This document shows positions 15,869 to 24,588 of a DNA stretch of 64,000 nucleotides, one piece after another. Both the position numbers and the translations under genes were made by a program. This stretch comes from Lacibacter sediminis (GTDB taxonomy: Bacteria > Bacteroidota > Bacteroidia > Chitinophagales > Chitinophagaceae), in the NCBI RefSeq assembly GCF_014168535.1, contig NZ_CP060007.1, positions 124,001-188,000 on the forward strand, read 5' to 3'. Under the pieces are notes generated by a model. That model did no database searches, was not told the DNA's origin, and worked only from the letters and a program-made list of their open reading frames with translations. The number at the start of each line of letters is the position of its first letter. Position 1 is the first letter of the stretch.

Positions 15869-16600
15869 TTAAAACCTCGTTTCGAGATAGTGCGGCAACA
15901 ATGAACGCCATGTATTCCAGTCGTGTGGCCATTCTTCGCCCCAGATGTCTAATTCGTAATTAATGCCTTTGTCGTAAAGAATTTTTGCAAAACGTCCGCT
16001 GCTTGAAGGATCTTCATACGCACCACTTCCACTGAAAATATGAATATGATTGCTTTGGCGAATCTGTTCCAATACTGCATGATCAGTTAAGTTGGGCATG
16101 TAATGCATTGGGCTATTGTAATACACCTGTTCATCATAATGTCCTTTACTGTATTCCATCAGATCATATACGCCACTCATGGCAATTACACCATTGATCA
16201 AATCAGGACGTTTTAAAAATAAATTCATACTGTGCAATGCGCCGAATGATGCACCGCAGGTGATAATTGGAGTATCGAATGATGTGCTTGTTTTGATGAA
16301 CGGCACCACTTCATTAAAAATATATTCGTTGAACTGGTTATGTCGGATGGCCTTATGTGCGCCTTCCATTTCATTGTGCATCCAGCTTTCTGTATTGATG
16401 CTGTTTACAGAAAATATTTTCACCTTACCTGCTTCTACCCACGGACGCAATGTATCCATCAATTGAAAACGCTCATACTCTAAGTAGTCGGCCGCAGCAG
16501 TTGGCACCATCAATAATGCAAACCCATAATGACCGTAAGTAGCAATGGGCATTTCTTTATTCAAAGCCGGGCTGTACCATCCGGATAATTCTCTCTGCAT
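15869..16600 (-). CDS. Esterase-like alpha/beta hydrolase (EstD/COG4947-like)
   Basis: A 243-aa cytoplasmic protein. The nucleophile elbow GASFGALHSM (GxSxG) lies near residues 114-123, after the strand IITC; a possible acid and the histidine lie in the C-terminal part (IWGEEWPHDWNTW). The opening MQRELSGWYSPALNKEMPIA is typical of the esterase-D-like group that includes proteins with starch-binding or phage-host functions. Substrate unknown. No signal peptide. Hairpin immediately downstream. Confidence 0.85.
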   Translation of the reverse strand: MQRELSGWYSPALNKEMPIATYGHYGFALLMVPTAAADYLEYERFQLMDTLRPWVEAGKVKIFSVNSINTESWMHNEMEGAHKAIRHNQFNEYIFNEVVPFIKTSTSFDTPIITCGASFGALHSMNLFLKRPDLINGVIAMSGVYDLMEYSKGHYDEQVYYNSPMHYMPNLTDHAVLEQIRQSNHIHIFSGSGAYEDPSSSGRFAKILYDKGINYELDIWGEEWPHDWNTWRSLLPHYLETRF

Positions 16601-16707
16601 AAAATCAGTTTTGTTTCAGGTATAATAATATCAGTCGCTCATCTTAATGAAGATAAACGATTACATTGTAAACACAAATAAGAGGAAGGCTGTTATCAAT
16701 CAATTAA

Positions 16708-17229
16708 TTAATGTTTACCTGCTCCACCACCTGCTGCAGGGCTGCCCATCATTGATACATCACGGTCGAACATGTACAAACCACTCTTATCTGCACCTAT
16801 CAATTTCAATTTGTCCATGATATGTCTTGCGAGTGATTCTTCTTCGATCTGTTCACTCACATACCATTGCAGAAAATTATGCGTGGTGTAATCTTTTTCT
16901 TTCAAACAAATATCAACCAGCCTGTTGATCTCTTTACTTACCAGTATTTCATGATCATGTACCTGCTGAAATAATTCCCGCACACCTTTGTACTTGGTTG
17001 AAGGTGCTTTTAATTGCGGAATAACGCCGTGGCCGCCCCGTTCATTAATGAACTTCACCAGTTTCAACATGTGAAGACGTTCCTCGTCGCTGTGTTTATA
17101 TAGGAAGGCCGCTATACCGCTGTACCCTTCCACTTCTGCCCAGCTTGCCATGGCTAAATAGATCTGGGATGATTCTGCTTCGAGCAAAACCTGCTCGTTA
17201 AGCGCTTTTTCAATTTTTGGGGATAGCAT
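16708..17229 (-). CDS. ftnA: Ferritin (FtnA type)
   Basis: A 173-aa four-helix-bundle iron-storage protein that oxidises Fe2+ and stores it as a mineral core in a 24-mer. Ferroxidase residues are visible: Glu in LLEAESSQIYLAMASW, the ExxH pair in DEERLHMLK, and Gln/Glu in SEQIEEESLARHI. The C-terminal tail is Gly/Ala-rich (GSPAAGGGAGKH). Length is normal. It is monocistronic, divergent from the nfuA-like gene. Iron control of ferritin is common but I see no operator here. Confidence 0.95.
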   Translation of the reverse strand: MLSPKIEKALNEQVLLEAESSQIYLAMASWAEVEGYSGIAAFLYKHSDEERLHMLKLVKFINERGGHGVIPQLKAPSTKYKGVRELFQQVHDHEILVSKEINRLVDICLKEKDYTTHNFLQWYVSEQIEEESLARHIMDKLKLIGADKSGLYMFDRDVSMMGSPAAGGGAGKH

Positions 17230-17339
17230 AGTTGTAATTTTTAATTTCTCTAATTTACGATTACGGGAGCTTTTCAGCTATGATTCGTCATAAAACTGCT
17301 AAAATGGGAAAACCTCAACCAAAACCCGCCGTTTGTTGT

Positions 17340-17347
17340 TATTTTTG
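17340..17347 (+). promoter_or_regulatory. -7 promoter element for the NfuA-like gene
   Basis: TATTTTTG, perfect TAnnTTTG, 20 nt before ATG 17368. Confidence 0.6.
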
Positions 17348-17367
17348 CAGCTTAAAGTTTCACCAAC

Positions 17368-17964
17368 ATGATACAAACAGGTAATCCCGTTATCAGCATC
17401 TATACAGAAATGACGCCAAACCCGGAAACAATGAAGTTTGTGGCAAACAAACTCCTGTATCCCGGCAAAAGCATCGATTTTCCTGAAGTAGCAACAGCAG
17501 ACGCTTCTCCACTGGCACAGGAACTCTTTGGCTTTCCGTTTGTGAAAGCTGTGTTCATCGCCAGCAATTTTGTAACACTCACACGTTCAACACCCGATAC
17601 TGATTGGCAGGAACTTATCCCGACCATTCGCCAGTTTTTGAAAGATTACCTCGAAGAAGGTAAGCCTGTAATTGATGAATCGAAGATCGTGGAGCCTGTA
17701 AAGGACGAAGTGGTGTTGAGTGGCGATGAAAGCGATGTGGTAAAACGCATTCAGGAAATTCTTGAGAACTATGTGAAGCCAGCGGTTGAAATGGACGGCG
17801 GTGCTATCCAGTTCAAAAGTTTCAAAGATGGTAAAGTGAACCTAGCGTTGCAGGGAAGTTGCAGCGGATGCCCGTCTTCAATGATCACGTTGAAAGCAGG
17901 TATTGAAGGAATGATGAAGCGTATGATCCCTGAAGTGGAAGAAGTAGTGGCAGAGGCGGAGTAA
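17368..17964 (+). CDS. NfuA-like Fe-S cluster carrier (Nfu_N plus NifU C-terminal domain)
   Basis: A 198-aa iron-sulfur scaffold/carrier. Residues about 10-95 form an Nfu_N domain (EMTPNPETMKFVANK), and about 120-195 the NifU-type thioredoxin-like domain with the cluster-binding CxxC in LQGSCSGCPSSMITLK (Cys165, Cys168). The two domains are joined by an acidic linker. This is the eukaryotic-NFU1-like arrangement rather than the E. coli NfuA one. It has its own promoter and a strong terminator, so it is monocistronic. Confidence 0.93.
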   Translation: MIQTGNPVISIYTEMTPNPETMKFVANKLLYPGKSIDFPEVATADASPLAQELFGFPFVKAVFIASNFVTLTRSTPDTDWQELIPTIRQFLKDYLEEGKPVIDESKIVEPVKDEVVLSGDESDVVKRIQEILENYVKPAVEMDGGAIQFKSFKDGKVNLALQGSCSGCPSSMITLKAGIEGMMKRMIPEVEEVVAEAE

Positions 17965-18001
17965 GACCGTTGATGATTTGATTAAATGATTCTATTGATA
18001 G

Positions 18002-18031
18002 AAAGCGTTGCAACTGTTGCAGCGCTTTTTT
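18002..18031 (+). terminator. Terminator after the NfuA-like gene
   Basis: A 12-bp stem AAAGCGTTGCAA / TTGCAGCGCTTT (one G-U), loop CTG, running into a T6 tract. Confidence 0.85.
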
Positions 18032-18115
18032 GTTTGAAAAACAACCTTGTTTGTTCGTTCGTCATAACCAGGAGTAAAGTAAATTCAAGTAACTTTCTTT
18101 CCTAAATCAACACAC

Positions 18116-19828
18116 ATGAAGCGATCTCTTCTTACTTCATACCTTTTACTACTTGCATCTTTGCTTTTCAGCCAAACGAAATTTCTCATTCCTTATCCTT
18201 CCAAATTCGGCAACAAACCGCTGGATGGAAGATTGCTGTTACTCATCAGCACAAACAATAAATCAGAACCACGCTTTCAAATAAGCGATGGGCCTCAAAC
18301 ACAGCAGGTGTTTGGTATAAACGTGGATAACTGGAAACCAGGTGAAGTGAAAACAATTGATGCCAAAGCATTTGGTTACCCGGTAGAGAATATGAAGCAA
18401 TTAAAGAACGGAACATATCATGTACAGGTATTGCTGCACAAGTACGAAACCTTCAAACGTAAAGATGGGCACATAGTGAAATTGCCGATGGACAGAGGCG
18501 AAGGACAACACTGGAATACAGCACCGGGCAATTTATATAACCAACCTGTTCAACTTCGTGTCAGCAATTCCGGTGCTGATGTTATTACGGTTGCACTTGA
18601 CAGTGAAATACCACCCATTGAACCACCTAAAGACACGAAGTATATCAAACACATTAAAATTCAGAGTAAACTTCTTACTGAGTTTTGGGGGCGACCGATG
18701 TTTATTGGCGCACATATACTATTGCCCGAAGGTTGGGAGACTCACCCAACAGTAAAATATCCGCTGGCAATTTTTCACGGACATTTTCCTGATGACTTTA
18801 GTGGTTTCAGAACCACACCCCCTGATCCTGATTTAAAGCCTGATTATATTGCACGTTTCAATTTAACAGGGTATAACAAAATTGTGCAGCAGGAAGAATA
18901 TGATTTTTATAAACTGTGGACGGGCCCGGGGTTTCCGAGAGTAATTGCTATCGAAATTCAACACCCCACTCCTTTCTATGATGATAGTTATGCAGTAAAC
19001 AGTGCCAACAACGGACCTTATGGCGATGCAATTGTATATGAGTTGATCCCTGAAATTGAAAAACGTTTCAGAGGCATTGGTGAAGGCTGGGCAAGATTTA
19101 TGTATGGCGGTTCTACAGGAGGTTGGGAAGTATTGGCAGCGCAAATGTTTTATCCTGATGCATTCAATGGTTGTTACAGCGCATGCCCTGATCCTATTGA
19201 TTTTCGTGCTTATATGGTGGTAGATATTTATAAAGATAAAAATGCCTACTACCAGGAAGGGCCTTTTAAAAAGACGTTACGCCCAGGTCACAGAAATTAT
19301 CTTGGTCATGTTGATGCAACAATAAGAGACATGAATCTTCGGGAGCTTGCATTGGGCACCAACAGCCGTAGCGGCGATCAGTTTGATGTGTGGGAAAGTG
19401 TTTTTTCTCCCTGCGGTGCCGATGGTTATCCGCAACCTATCTGGAATAAATACACAGGTGAAATTGATTCAACTGTTGCACGTTATTGGAAGGAGAATTA
19501 TGATTTAGGTTACATACTGGAACGTGATTGGAATAAGCTTGGCAATAAACTGCAGGGAAAAATAAAAATATACTGTGGTGATATGGATAATTATTACCTC
19601 AACAATGCCGTGTACCTGTTTGAAGAACGATTGAAAAAGTTGACGAATCCTTTCGCCAATGCGTTTGTTGATTATGGCGACCGTGCCGAGCATTGCTGGA
19701 ATGGCGATCATACTCAACCGAATTATATCAGCCGGCTACGTTATAACCGCTACTTTATTACCAAGTGGGCCGAAGAAGTAAAAACAAGAAGTCCGCAGGG
19801 AGTTGATTTGCTGAGTTGGAGGTACTGA
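18116..19828 (+). CDS. Secreted alpha/beta-hydrolase-fold protein (putative esterase)
   Basis: A 570-aa exported protein (signal peptide MKRSLLTSYLLLLASLLFSQ). Residues about 20-165 look like an N-terminal beta-sandwich; the hydrolase region starts near 190 (PLAIFHGHFPDDFSGF). The nucleophile elbow is FMYGGSTGGWEVLAAQ (GGSTGG, near residue 330), followed by an oxyanion-type region and GCYSACPDPIDFRAY; a candidate catalytic His is in DRAEHCWNGDH. Its size and the N-terminal domain resemble esterases related to Esterase-D/feruloyl esterase folds, but the substrate is not evident. Monocistronic. Confidence 0.8.
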   Translation: MKRSLLTSYLLLLASLLFSQTKFLIPYPSKFGNKPLDGRLLLLISTNNKSEPRFQISDGPQTQQVFGINVDNWKPGEVKTIDAKAFGYPVENMKQLKNGTYHVQVLLHKYETFKRKDGHIVKLPMDRGEGQHWNTAPGNLYNQPVQLRVSNSGADVITVALDSEIPPIEPPKDTKYIKHIKIQSKLLTEFWGRPMFIGAHILLPEGWETHPTVKYPLAIFHGHFPDDFSGFRTTPPDPDLKPDYIARFNLTGYNKIVQQEEYDFYKLWTGPGFPRVIAIEIQHPTPFYDDSYAVNSANNGPYGDAIVYELIPEIEKRFRGIGEGWARFMYGGSTGGWEVLAAQMFYPDAFNGCYSACPDPIDFRAYMVVDIYKDKNAYYQEGPFKKTLRPGHRNYLGHVDATIRDMNLRELALGTNSRSGDQFDVWESVFSPCGADGYPQPIWNKYTGEIDSTVARYWKENYDLGYILERDWNKLGNKLQGKIKIYCGDMDNYYLNNAVYLFEERLKKLTNPFANAFVDYGDRAEHCWNGDHTQPNYISRLRYNRYFITKWAEEVKTRSPQGVDLLSWRY

Positions 19829-19924
19829 AACTTAGGCTTATGGTTACAGAATTTTTTTGAAGAAGTTATATACTTTGGAAATTTATTAAACCGAAATCCC
19901 GGGTCTTTTATTCATTGTAACTCT

Positions 19925-20284
19925 TCACAGCCTTCCCAACTCTTTCTTCGTAAACTCATTTTCCACATTACCCGTATTCAACGTAGTTGCAGGTTCAAAC
20001 AACAGCACATGCACTTCTTCTTTTGCATTGGGCCGATGTTCAACACCTTTTGGAATAATAATAAATTCTCCCTCGTTAATGGTGATCGTTTTATCTCTCA
20101 ACTCCATATCAAAACTTCCCTTCACAACATAAAACAGTTCATCTTCACGATCATGATGATGCCATGTGAATGGCCCTTTGAACTTCACCAGTTTTACATG
20201 CTGTCCGTTTAACTCACCTGCAATTTGCGGGCTCCAGTGTTCGGTAAACAGGTTAAAATTTTCTGCAAGATTTACTTTTTCCAT
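19925..20284 (-). CDS. Cupin-domain protein
   Basis: A 119-aa single-cupin protein. Motif 1, TWHHHDREDELFYVVKGSFDM, has the His cluster and Glu of the metal site, and motif 2, PKGVEHRPNAKEE, supplies the last His. The metal and ligand are unknown; small cupins of this type are often annotated as mannose-6-phosphate isomerase-like. It lies downstream of osmC on the same strand but behind a terminator. Confidence 0.88.
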   Translation of the reverse strand: MEKVNLAENFNLFTEHWSPQIAGELNGQHVKLVKFKGPFTWHHHDREDELFYVVKGSFDMELRDKTITINEGEFIIIPKGVEHRPNAKEEVHVLLFEPATTLNTGNVENEFTKKELGRL

Positions 20285-20297
20285 ACTGAAAAGTAAA

Positions 20298-20327
20298 ACA
20301 GCCGGTCTTCAAAAGAAAACCGGCTGT
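20298..20327 (-). terminator. Terminator after osmC
   Basis: Stem ACAGCCGGT / ACCGGCTGT (9 bp) with a 12-nt loop; on the minus strand it is followed by TTTTACTTTT. It separates osmC from the cupin gene. Confidence 0.75.
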
Positions 20328-20346
20328 GTAAATAATGAATGATAAT

Positions 20347-20766
20347 TTATGCTACCAGAGTTGCTGTGCTGCTGATCTCTAAGCCTTTTCCTAATAATTT
20401 TGAAATAGGACAATTTGCTTCAGCATCTTTCACACACTCCTGGAATTTTGCATCATCAATACCCGGTACAGAAGCCGATACAATGAGATGTGATTTAGAT
20501 AATGTTCCATCAATAAAAGTGATCTCACATTTGGTGTCTATTTTTTCAGGTGTAAATCCTGCAGCACCCAATACAAAACTCAATTTCATACTAAAACAAC
20601 CGGCATGTGCAGCTGCTACTAACTCTTCCGGATTAGTACCAACACCGCTTTCAAAACGGGAGAGGTAAGAATATTGTGTATCGGTTAAAACGGTGCTTTG
20701 TGTAGTGAGGTGTCCGTTACCTTCTTTACCTGAGCCATTCCAAACGGCTGTTGCGTGACGTATCAT
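20347..20766 (-). CDS. osmC: OsmC-family hydroperoxide reductase
   Basis: A 139-aa OsmC/Ohr protein that reduces organic hydroperoxides using a Cys pair. The catalytic cysteines are present: Cys57 in ELVAAAHAGCFSMKLS and Cys119 in EANCPISKLL, with the family's GTNPEELVAAAHAGC block. The motif NGHLTTQSTVL matches the OsmC rather than the Ohr branch. Monocistronic; CATTTTTG upstream is a near -7 match. Confidence 0.94.
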   Translation of the reverse strand: MIRHATAVWNGSGKEGNGHLTTQSTVLTDTQYSYLSRFESGVGTNPEELVAAAHAGCFSMKLSFVLGAAGFTPEKIDTKCEITFIDGTLSKSHLIVSASVPGIDDAKFQECVKDAEANCPISKLLGKGLEISSTATLVA

Positions 20767-20840
20767 AATGTTTGTTTTTTATTTGAGCTGGTAAATCTAA
20801 TTCAAAAATGTATTCTTCACAAACCGGGCCAATGAAAGTT

Positions 20841-21956
20841 TCAGGAGGTTTTCTTTACCCAGTTCACATTTCTTTCAAGTAAATAGTTCAATACAAAATC
20901 AAAACAGGTTTTATCATCGCCCAACAACTCGGGCGGAAACACACCTTTCTTTGTTACCATGTTGTTGACTAATAAATGAACAGCTGCAGAGCAGGCATAA
21001 CCGGTTGTGCGTGCCATGGAAGAAGTTTGTGTGGCCGCATCAAATTTATCGAGCAGGTTGTATTCAATCGTTTTTCCTTCGCCATGCAGCGTAACTTTCA
21101 TAACCGTAAGTTCTTCTTCTGTTTCGCCCAATTTCCATTCGTTGATCAACAGTTTCGACGTGAATTGCATTGGCGACAGTTCTTTTCCGTCAACCGTTAT
21201 TTTTTCTTCACTGAAAAAACCACTTTGCTTCAGTGCAATAACGAGATCGATATGTCCCGGATAACGAAGAGTTTGTTCAATCTGCGTGGGAATATGCGGC
21301 ATGGTAAATAATAAGGAACGTAAACCGTCTGTATTAAATGATTCGAGTGTGCCTACGCCATCAAATTGCATCATTCTGCGGTCGGTTAATGCAGGCTTGG
21401 TTATTATCACTCCGTTTTCTTTCAAACGTGCGGGCCTGGTATATTCTTCAATTACATCAATGGGCGAGAAAGGTGCTTTGTAAAAGAAAGGTGGTTGTGG
21501 ATGCAATGGCAATCCACCAACATAAATTTCAAATGAATCTATTTTCATTTCTGCATTGTAGCGGCCGATGATCCAGTTACTCATGCCCGGTGCAACACCA
21601 CAATCAACAATAGCGGTTACATTTTTTTCTTTTGCCAATGCATCTAATTGCAAAGCATCTTCAGGAAAGAAAGAAATATCTGCAACATTCTTACCTGCAT
21701 CGATCACCGCTTTCAACGTTTCAAAACCCATAAAACCGGGCACGGCCGTTACAACAATATCAAAAGGTTCCAAAAAAGAGGAATAAGGTACAGTGTTTCG
21801 CAGATCGGCAACAACTGTTTTTATGTTTGTTGATTTATGTTGTAAGAGTTGAAGGTTTTGTTGACTCATATCAAAAGATGTAACATCAAATACGGTGGAA
21901 AGATCAAGTGCAATAGCACGGCCCACCATGCCTGCACCAAGAACAGCAATCGTCAT
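20841..21956 (-). CDS. Saccharopine dehydrogenase-like NAD(P)-dependent oxidoreductase
   Basis: A 371-aa enzyme with an N-terminal Rossmann fold (VLGAGMVGRAIALDLS, residues 4-19) and a C-terminal saccharopine-dehydrogenase domain (PHIPTQIEQTLRYPGHIDL; ARTTGYACSAAVHLL). Relatives are lysine-catabolic saccharopine dehydrogenases or lysine 6-dehydrogenases; the segment IVDCGVAPGMSNW is well conserved with that group. The exact substrate is not certain. Divergent from pnuC. Confidence 0.9.
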   Translation of the reverse strand: MTIAVLGAGMVGRAIALDLSTVFDVTSFDMSQQNLQLLQHKSTNIKTVVADLRNTVPYSSFLEPFDIVVTAVPGFMGFETLKAVIDAGKNVADISFFPEDALQLDALAKEKNVTAIVDCGVAPGMSNWIIGRYNAEMKIDSFEIYVGGLPLHPQPPFFYKAPFSPIDVIEEYTRPARLKENGVIITKPALTDRRMMQFDGVGTLESFNTDGLRSLLFTMPHIPTQIEQTLRYPGHIDLVIALKQSGFFSEEKITVDGKELSPMQFTSKLLINEWKLGETEEELTVMKVTLHGEGKTIEYNLLDKFDAATQTSSMARTTGYACSAAVHLLVNNMVTKKGVFPPELLGDDKTCFDFVLNYLLERNVNWVKKTS

Positions 21957-22031
21957 ACAGCAAATATTTCTGCAAAGATGCCCGAAATTTTTTTAGCGCT
22001 CAATCTGAAAATTTCAATGCATTTTTGAAAT

Positions 22032-22652
22032 ATGATCGATACTATCTGGCAGCAGTTTGTAGAGGGGATGAAGCATACAACAGTCTTTGAATACATTGCT
22101 GTGGCTTCTGGTATTGCAAGTGTATGGTATAGCCGCAAGGAAAATATTCTTGTATATCCTGTAGGGCTGATAAGTACCGTTATTTATATCTGGCTGAGTT
22201 TTAAAGGACACTTGTTTGGAGAAGCTGCCGTGAACTTTTACTATACAGTCATGAGTATTTATGGCTGGTGGTTATGGGCAAAAAAAGATCAGAATCATCA
22301 ACAGATCTTGCATATCAGTTATTCAAATACCCGCTGGATTATTTATCAACTTTTGTTTTTCGCCGGTTTTTACCTTGCATTATACATTTCGTTGTATTAT
22401 CTTAAACAGAACTTTACACCGGGTGCAATTCCCTGGGCCGACTCCCTTGCCGCAGCCACCGCATTTACAGGCATGTGGTTGATGGCAAAGAAGAAAATAG
22501 AAAGCTGGTATTGGTGGATAGCTACCAATATTGCTTCAGTTCCTCTGTACTTTGTGAAACAATATGTGTTTACCAGTGTATTTTATGTTGTGCTGTTGAT
22601 CATGGCTTTTTATGGATTGGCAGAATGGAAGAGAAGAGTAAAATTACGATAG
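22032..22652 (+). CDS. pnuC: Nicotinamide riboside transporter PnuC
   Basis: A 206-aa inner-membrane facilitator for nicotinamide riboside (NR). It has seven hydrophobic segments and the family motifs VWYSRKENILVYPVGLIST, NFYYTVMSIYGWWLWAKK and WWIATNIASVPLYFVK (substrate-contact Trp/Asn residues). The next gene encodes an NR-kinase-like protein, so the pair imports NR and traps it by phosphorylation. The genes are 49 bp apart and the second has its own near-consensus -7 element. Confidence 0.95.
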   Translation: MIDTIWQQFVEGMKHTTVFEYIAVASGIASVWYSRKENILVYPVGLISTVIYIWLSFKGHLFGEAAVNFYYTVMSIYGWWLWAKKDQNHQQILHISYSNTRWIIYQLLFFAGFYLALYISLYYLKQNFTPGAIPWADSLAAATAFTGMWLMAKKKIESWYWWIATNIASVPLYFVKQYVFTSVFYVVLLIMAFYGLAEWKRRVKLR

Positions 22653-22701
22653 CAGTTTTACCCTTGTTTTGTATTGCATCACCCGTTACTTTGCAACCTT
22701 T

Positions 22702-23241
22702 ATGAATTTCCCGAAGAAAGTTGTTCTGCTCGGCCCGGAATCTACAGGTAAATCTTTTTTAAGTGAGCGTTTAGCGAAGCACTACCAATCTGTGTGGTGT
22801 CCTGAATATGCACGGGAATATTTACTGATGTTGGGACGGCCTTATACTGCGGATGATTTATTGGTGATCGCCAAAAATCAAACCGAGCTGGCAGAAAAAT
22901 ACACAGCTGATGCACTCGCAAAACAAGTAAACACAATCTTCTTTGATACAGATATGCATGTGATGAAAGTATGGAGCGAAGTGGTTTTTGGCTCCTGTGA
23001 TCCATGGATACTACAGGAACTGAAACATCAGAAATACGATCTCTACCTTCTTTGCAAACCCGATATTCCCTGGGTGGAAGATGAATTGAGAGAATATCCC
23101 GAACAAAAAGTACGCAACGATCTGTTTGCCGTGTACAAGGAACTGTTACAGCAACAAACTACAGCATGGTCAATTGTAAGCGGAAATTTTGAGGAACGTT
23201 TCAATAAAGCAGTAAAAGCAGTAGATGCTTTAATTCGCTGA
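22702..23241 (+). CDS. NadR-type ribosylnicotinamide kinase (AAA ATPase domain)
   Basis: A 179-aa protein starting MNFPKKVVLLGPESTGKSFL; the Walker A is GPESTGKS (residues 11-18). It corresponds to the C-terminal kinase domain of NadR, phosphorylating NR to NMN. CPEYAREYLLMLGRPYT and FFDTDMHVMKVWSEVVFG are conserved. The HTH and NMN-adenylyltransferase domains of full NadR are absent, so another enzyme must adenylate NMN. I start at ATG 22702; TTACTTTG at 22687-22694 is a 7/8 -7 element. Its last 12 bases overlap the end of the convergent mtgA gene. Confidence 0.9.
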   Translation: MNFPKKVVLLGPESTGKSFLSERLAKHYQSVWCPEYAREYLLMLGRPYTADDLLVIAKNQTELAEKYTADALAKQVNTIFFDTDMHVMKVWSEVVFGSCDPWILQELKHQKYDLYLLCKPDIPWVEDELREYPEQKVRNDLFAVYKELLQQQTTAWSIVSGNFEERFNKAVKAVDALIR

Positions 23242-23997
23242 TCTTTTTTTCTTCGTTACTTTTTTGGGTTGCACATCGTCACGAATCAACTGCTGAATAT
23301 CTTCATCGCCTTCCAGATTATTCATTTGCCGCAATACCCATCCTGAACGAATAGCCACTGCTTTTGACAACGGCTTTACAGTATACTTTTTGGGATTCCG
23401 TAATGATGATGCTATTTGCGCTGCTTCAGCACGTGAAAGTTGTATGGCCGGTTTGCTGTAAAATTTTCTTGAAGCTGCTTCAATACCATACACGCCTTTT
23501 CCCATCTCAACTACATTGAGATAAACTTCAAGAATGCGTTTCTTTCCCCAGATCCATTCGATCATTTTGGTGAAGTACATTTCCAATCCTTTACGGAACC
23601 AGCTGCGGCCTTGCCATAAAAAAACATTCTTGGCTGTTTGCTGTGAAATGGTGGATGCACCACGAATACGTGTTGGTTTTTTTTCGTTATGATCCATTGC
23701 TTTTTCAATCAGCTTCCAGTCGAACCCGCCATGTTTAGGAAATAACTGATCTTCTTCTGCAATAACTGCCAGCCGTGCATTGCTGCTCATTTGCTCAATA
23801 GAAATATAATCACGCTTTAACCCTTCGCCCTTAATTACACTCACCAGTTGTGTAACAGTAATGGGCGGATCGATCCACTTCAGCAAAATGATGTAAACAA
23901 ACTGAGCAATAAACAAAACAATGAACAACCGTTTCAGGAAACGAAACGTTTTTTGAAGGAATGTCCTGTTGGAGGAATTGGATTTCTTTGCCGCCAT
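23230..23997 (-). CDS. mtgA: Monofunctional peptidoglycan glycosyltransferase
   Basis: A 255-aa enzyme that polymerises lipid II into glycan strands. It has a single N-terminal TM anchor (residues about 20-40) and the GT51 motifs in order: EDQLFPKHGGFDW (catalytic Glu), RGASTISQQTAKNVFLW, RKGLEMYFTKMIEWIWGKKR-like helix, and ILEVYLNVVEMGKGVYG. The C-terminus is basic (KKVTKKKRSAN). There is no transpeptidase domain, so it is MtgA-type. Tail-to-tail overlap of 12 bp with the NadR-like gene. Confidence 0.95.
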   Translation of the reverse strand: MAAKKSNSSNRTFLQKTFRFLKRLFIVLFIAQFVYIILLKWIDPPITVTQLVSVIKGEGLKRDYISIEQMSSNARLAVIAEEDQLFPKHGGFDWKLIEKAMDHNEKKPTRIRGASTISQQTAKNVFLWQGRSWFRKGLEMYFTKMIEWIWGKKRILEVYLNVVEMGKGVYGIEAASRKFYSKPAIQLSRAEAAQIASSLRNPKKYTVKPLSKAVAIRSGWVLRQMNNLEGDEDIQQLIRDDVQPKKVTKKKRSAN

Positions 23998-24011
23998 GGT
24001 TGCAATATACG

Positions 24012-24530
24012 TTACTGCTTTTTTTCAGGAAGTTTTTCTGATGGATAAAGATCAAGAACCTGCAGATCATATTTATTTCCGATCCTGTATTTTTTATTTC
24101 CGTTGAAAATAAGCTGTTGTGCATTGTATAACAGCACGGGAATGTAAACCAATGCCACACCCGAAATAGCGGAGTTTAAAAAAGGCTCACCGCTTATCAC
24201 CAAACCGGCGGTGAATAAAGGAATACCAAGATTACTGTATAAAAATGCCTGCGTATTAAACGGAATAATGCGGTGCTTTTTCTTTTGTTTCTTAAATACA
24301 ATGGCAACATCCCGCTTGTGAATACCACCACCAAGAAAATAAATACTATCGTTCTGAATTAAATAGATGGTGCCCGTGTATCTCAAACCAAGTTTTGTTT
24401 GAAGCGTGATAGTAGCACCTTCAGCATATCGTTTTTTAGCAATTCCGTTTTTGCGCAACACCAACTCATTGAATTGTGCATTGGCAACAGAAGTAAACAG
24501 GAGCAGCAGTGAAAGAATGGCTGGTTTCAT
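24012..24530 (-). CDS. Hypothetical exported protein
   Basis: Starts at ATG 24530 (MKPAILSLLLLFTSVANAQ, signal peptide); the frame reaches 24542. The mature 150 residues include a beta-rich part (ATITLQTKLGLRYTGTIYL, NDSIYFLGGGIHKRDVAIV) and a hydrophobic helix pair (SNLGIPLFTAGLVISG, SAISGVALVYIPVLLY) before a Tyr/Lys-rich tail. I do not recognise the family; such proteins are common beside housekeeping genes in Bacteroidota. It ends 14 bp before mtgA on the same strand. Confidence 0.75.
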   Translation of the reverse strand: MKPAILSLLLLFTSVANAQFNELVLRKNGIAKKRYAEGATITLQTKLGLRYTGTIYLIQNDSIYFLGGGIHKRDVAIVFKKQKKKHRIIPFNTQAFLYSNLGIPLFTAGLVISGEPFLNSAISGVALVYIPVLLYNAQQLIFNGNKKYRIGNKYDLQVLDLYPSEKLPEKKQ

Positions 24531-24588
24531 AACAAAGCTCAAAAGAACATCAGAAAAATGAAATTGTATGTTAAGAAGATACGCTTAA

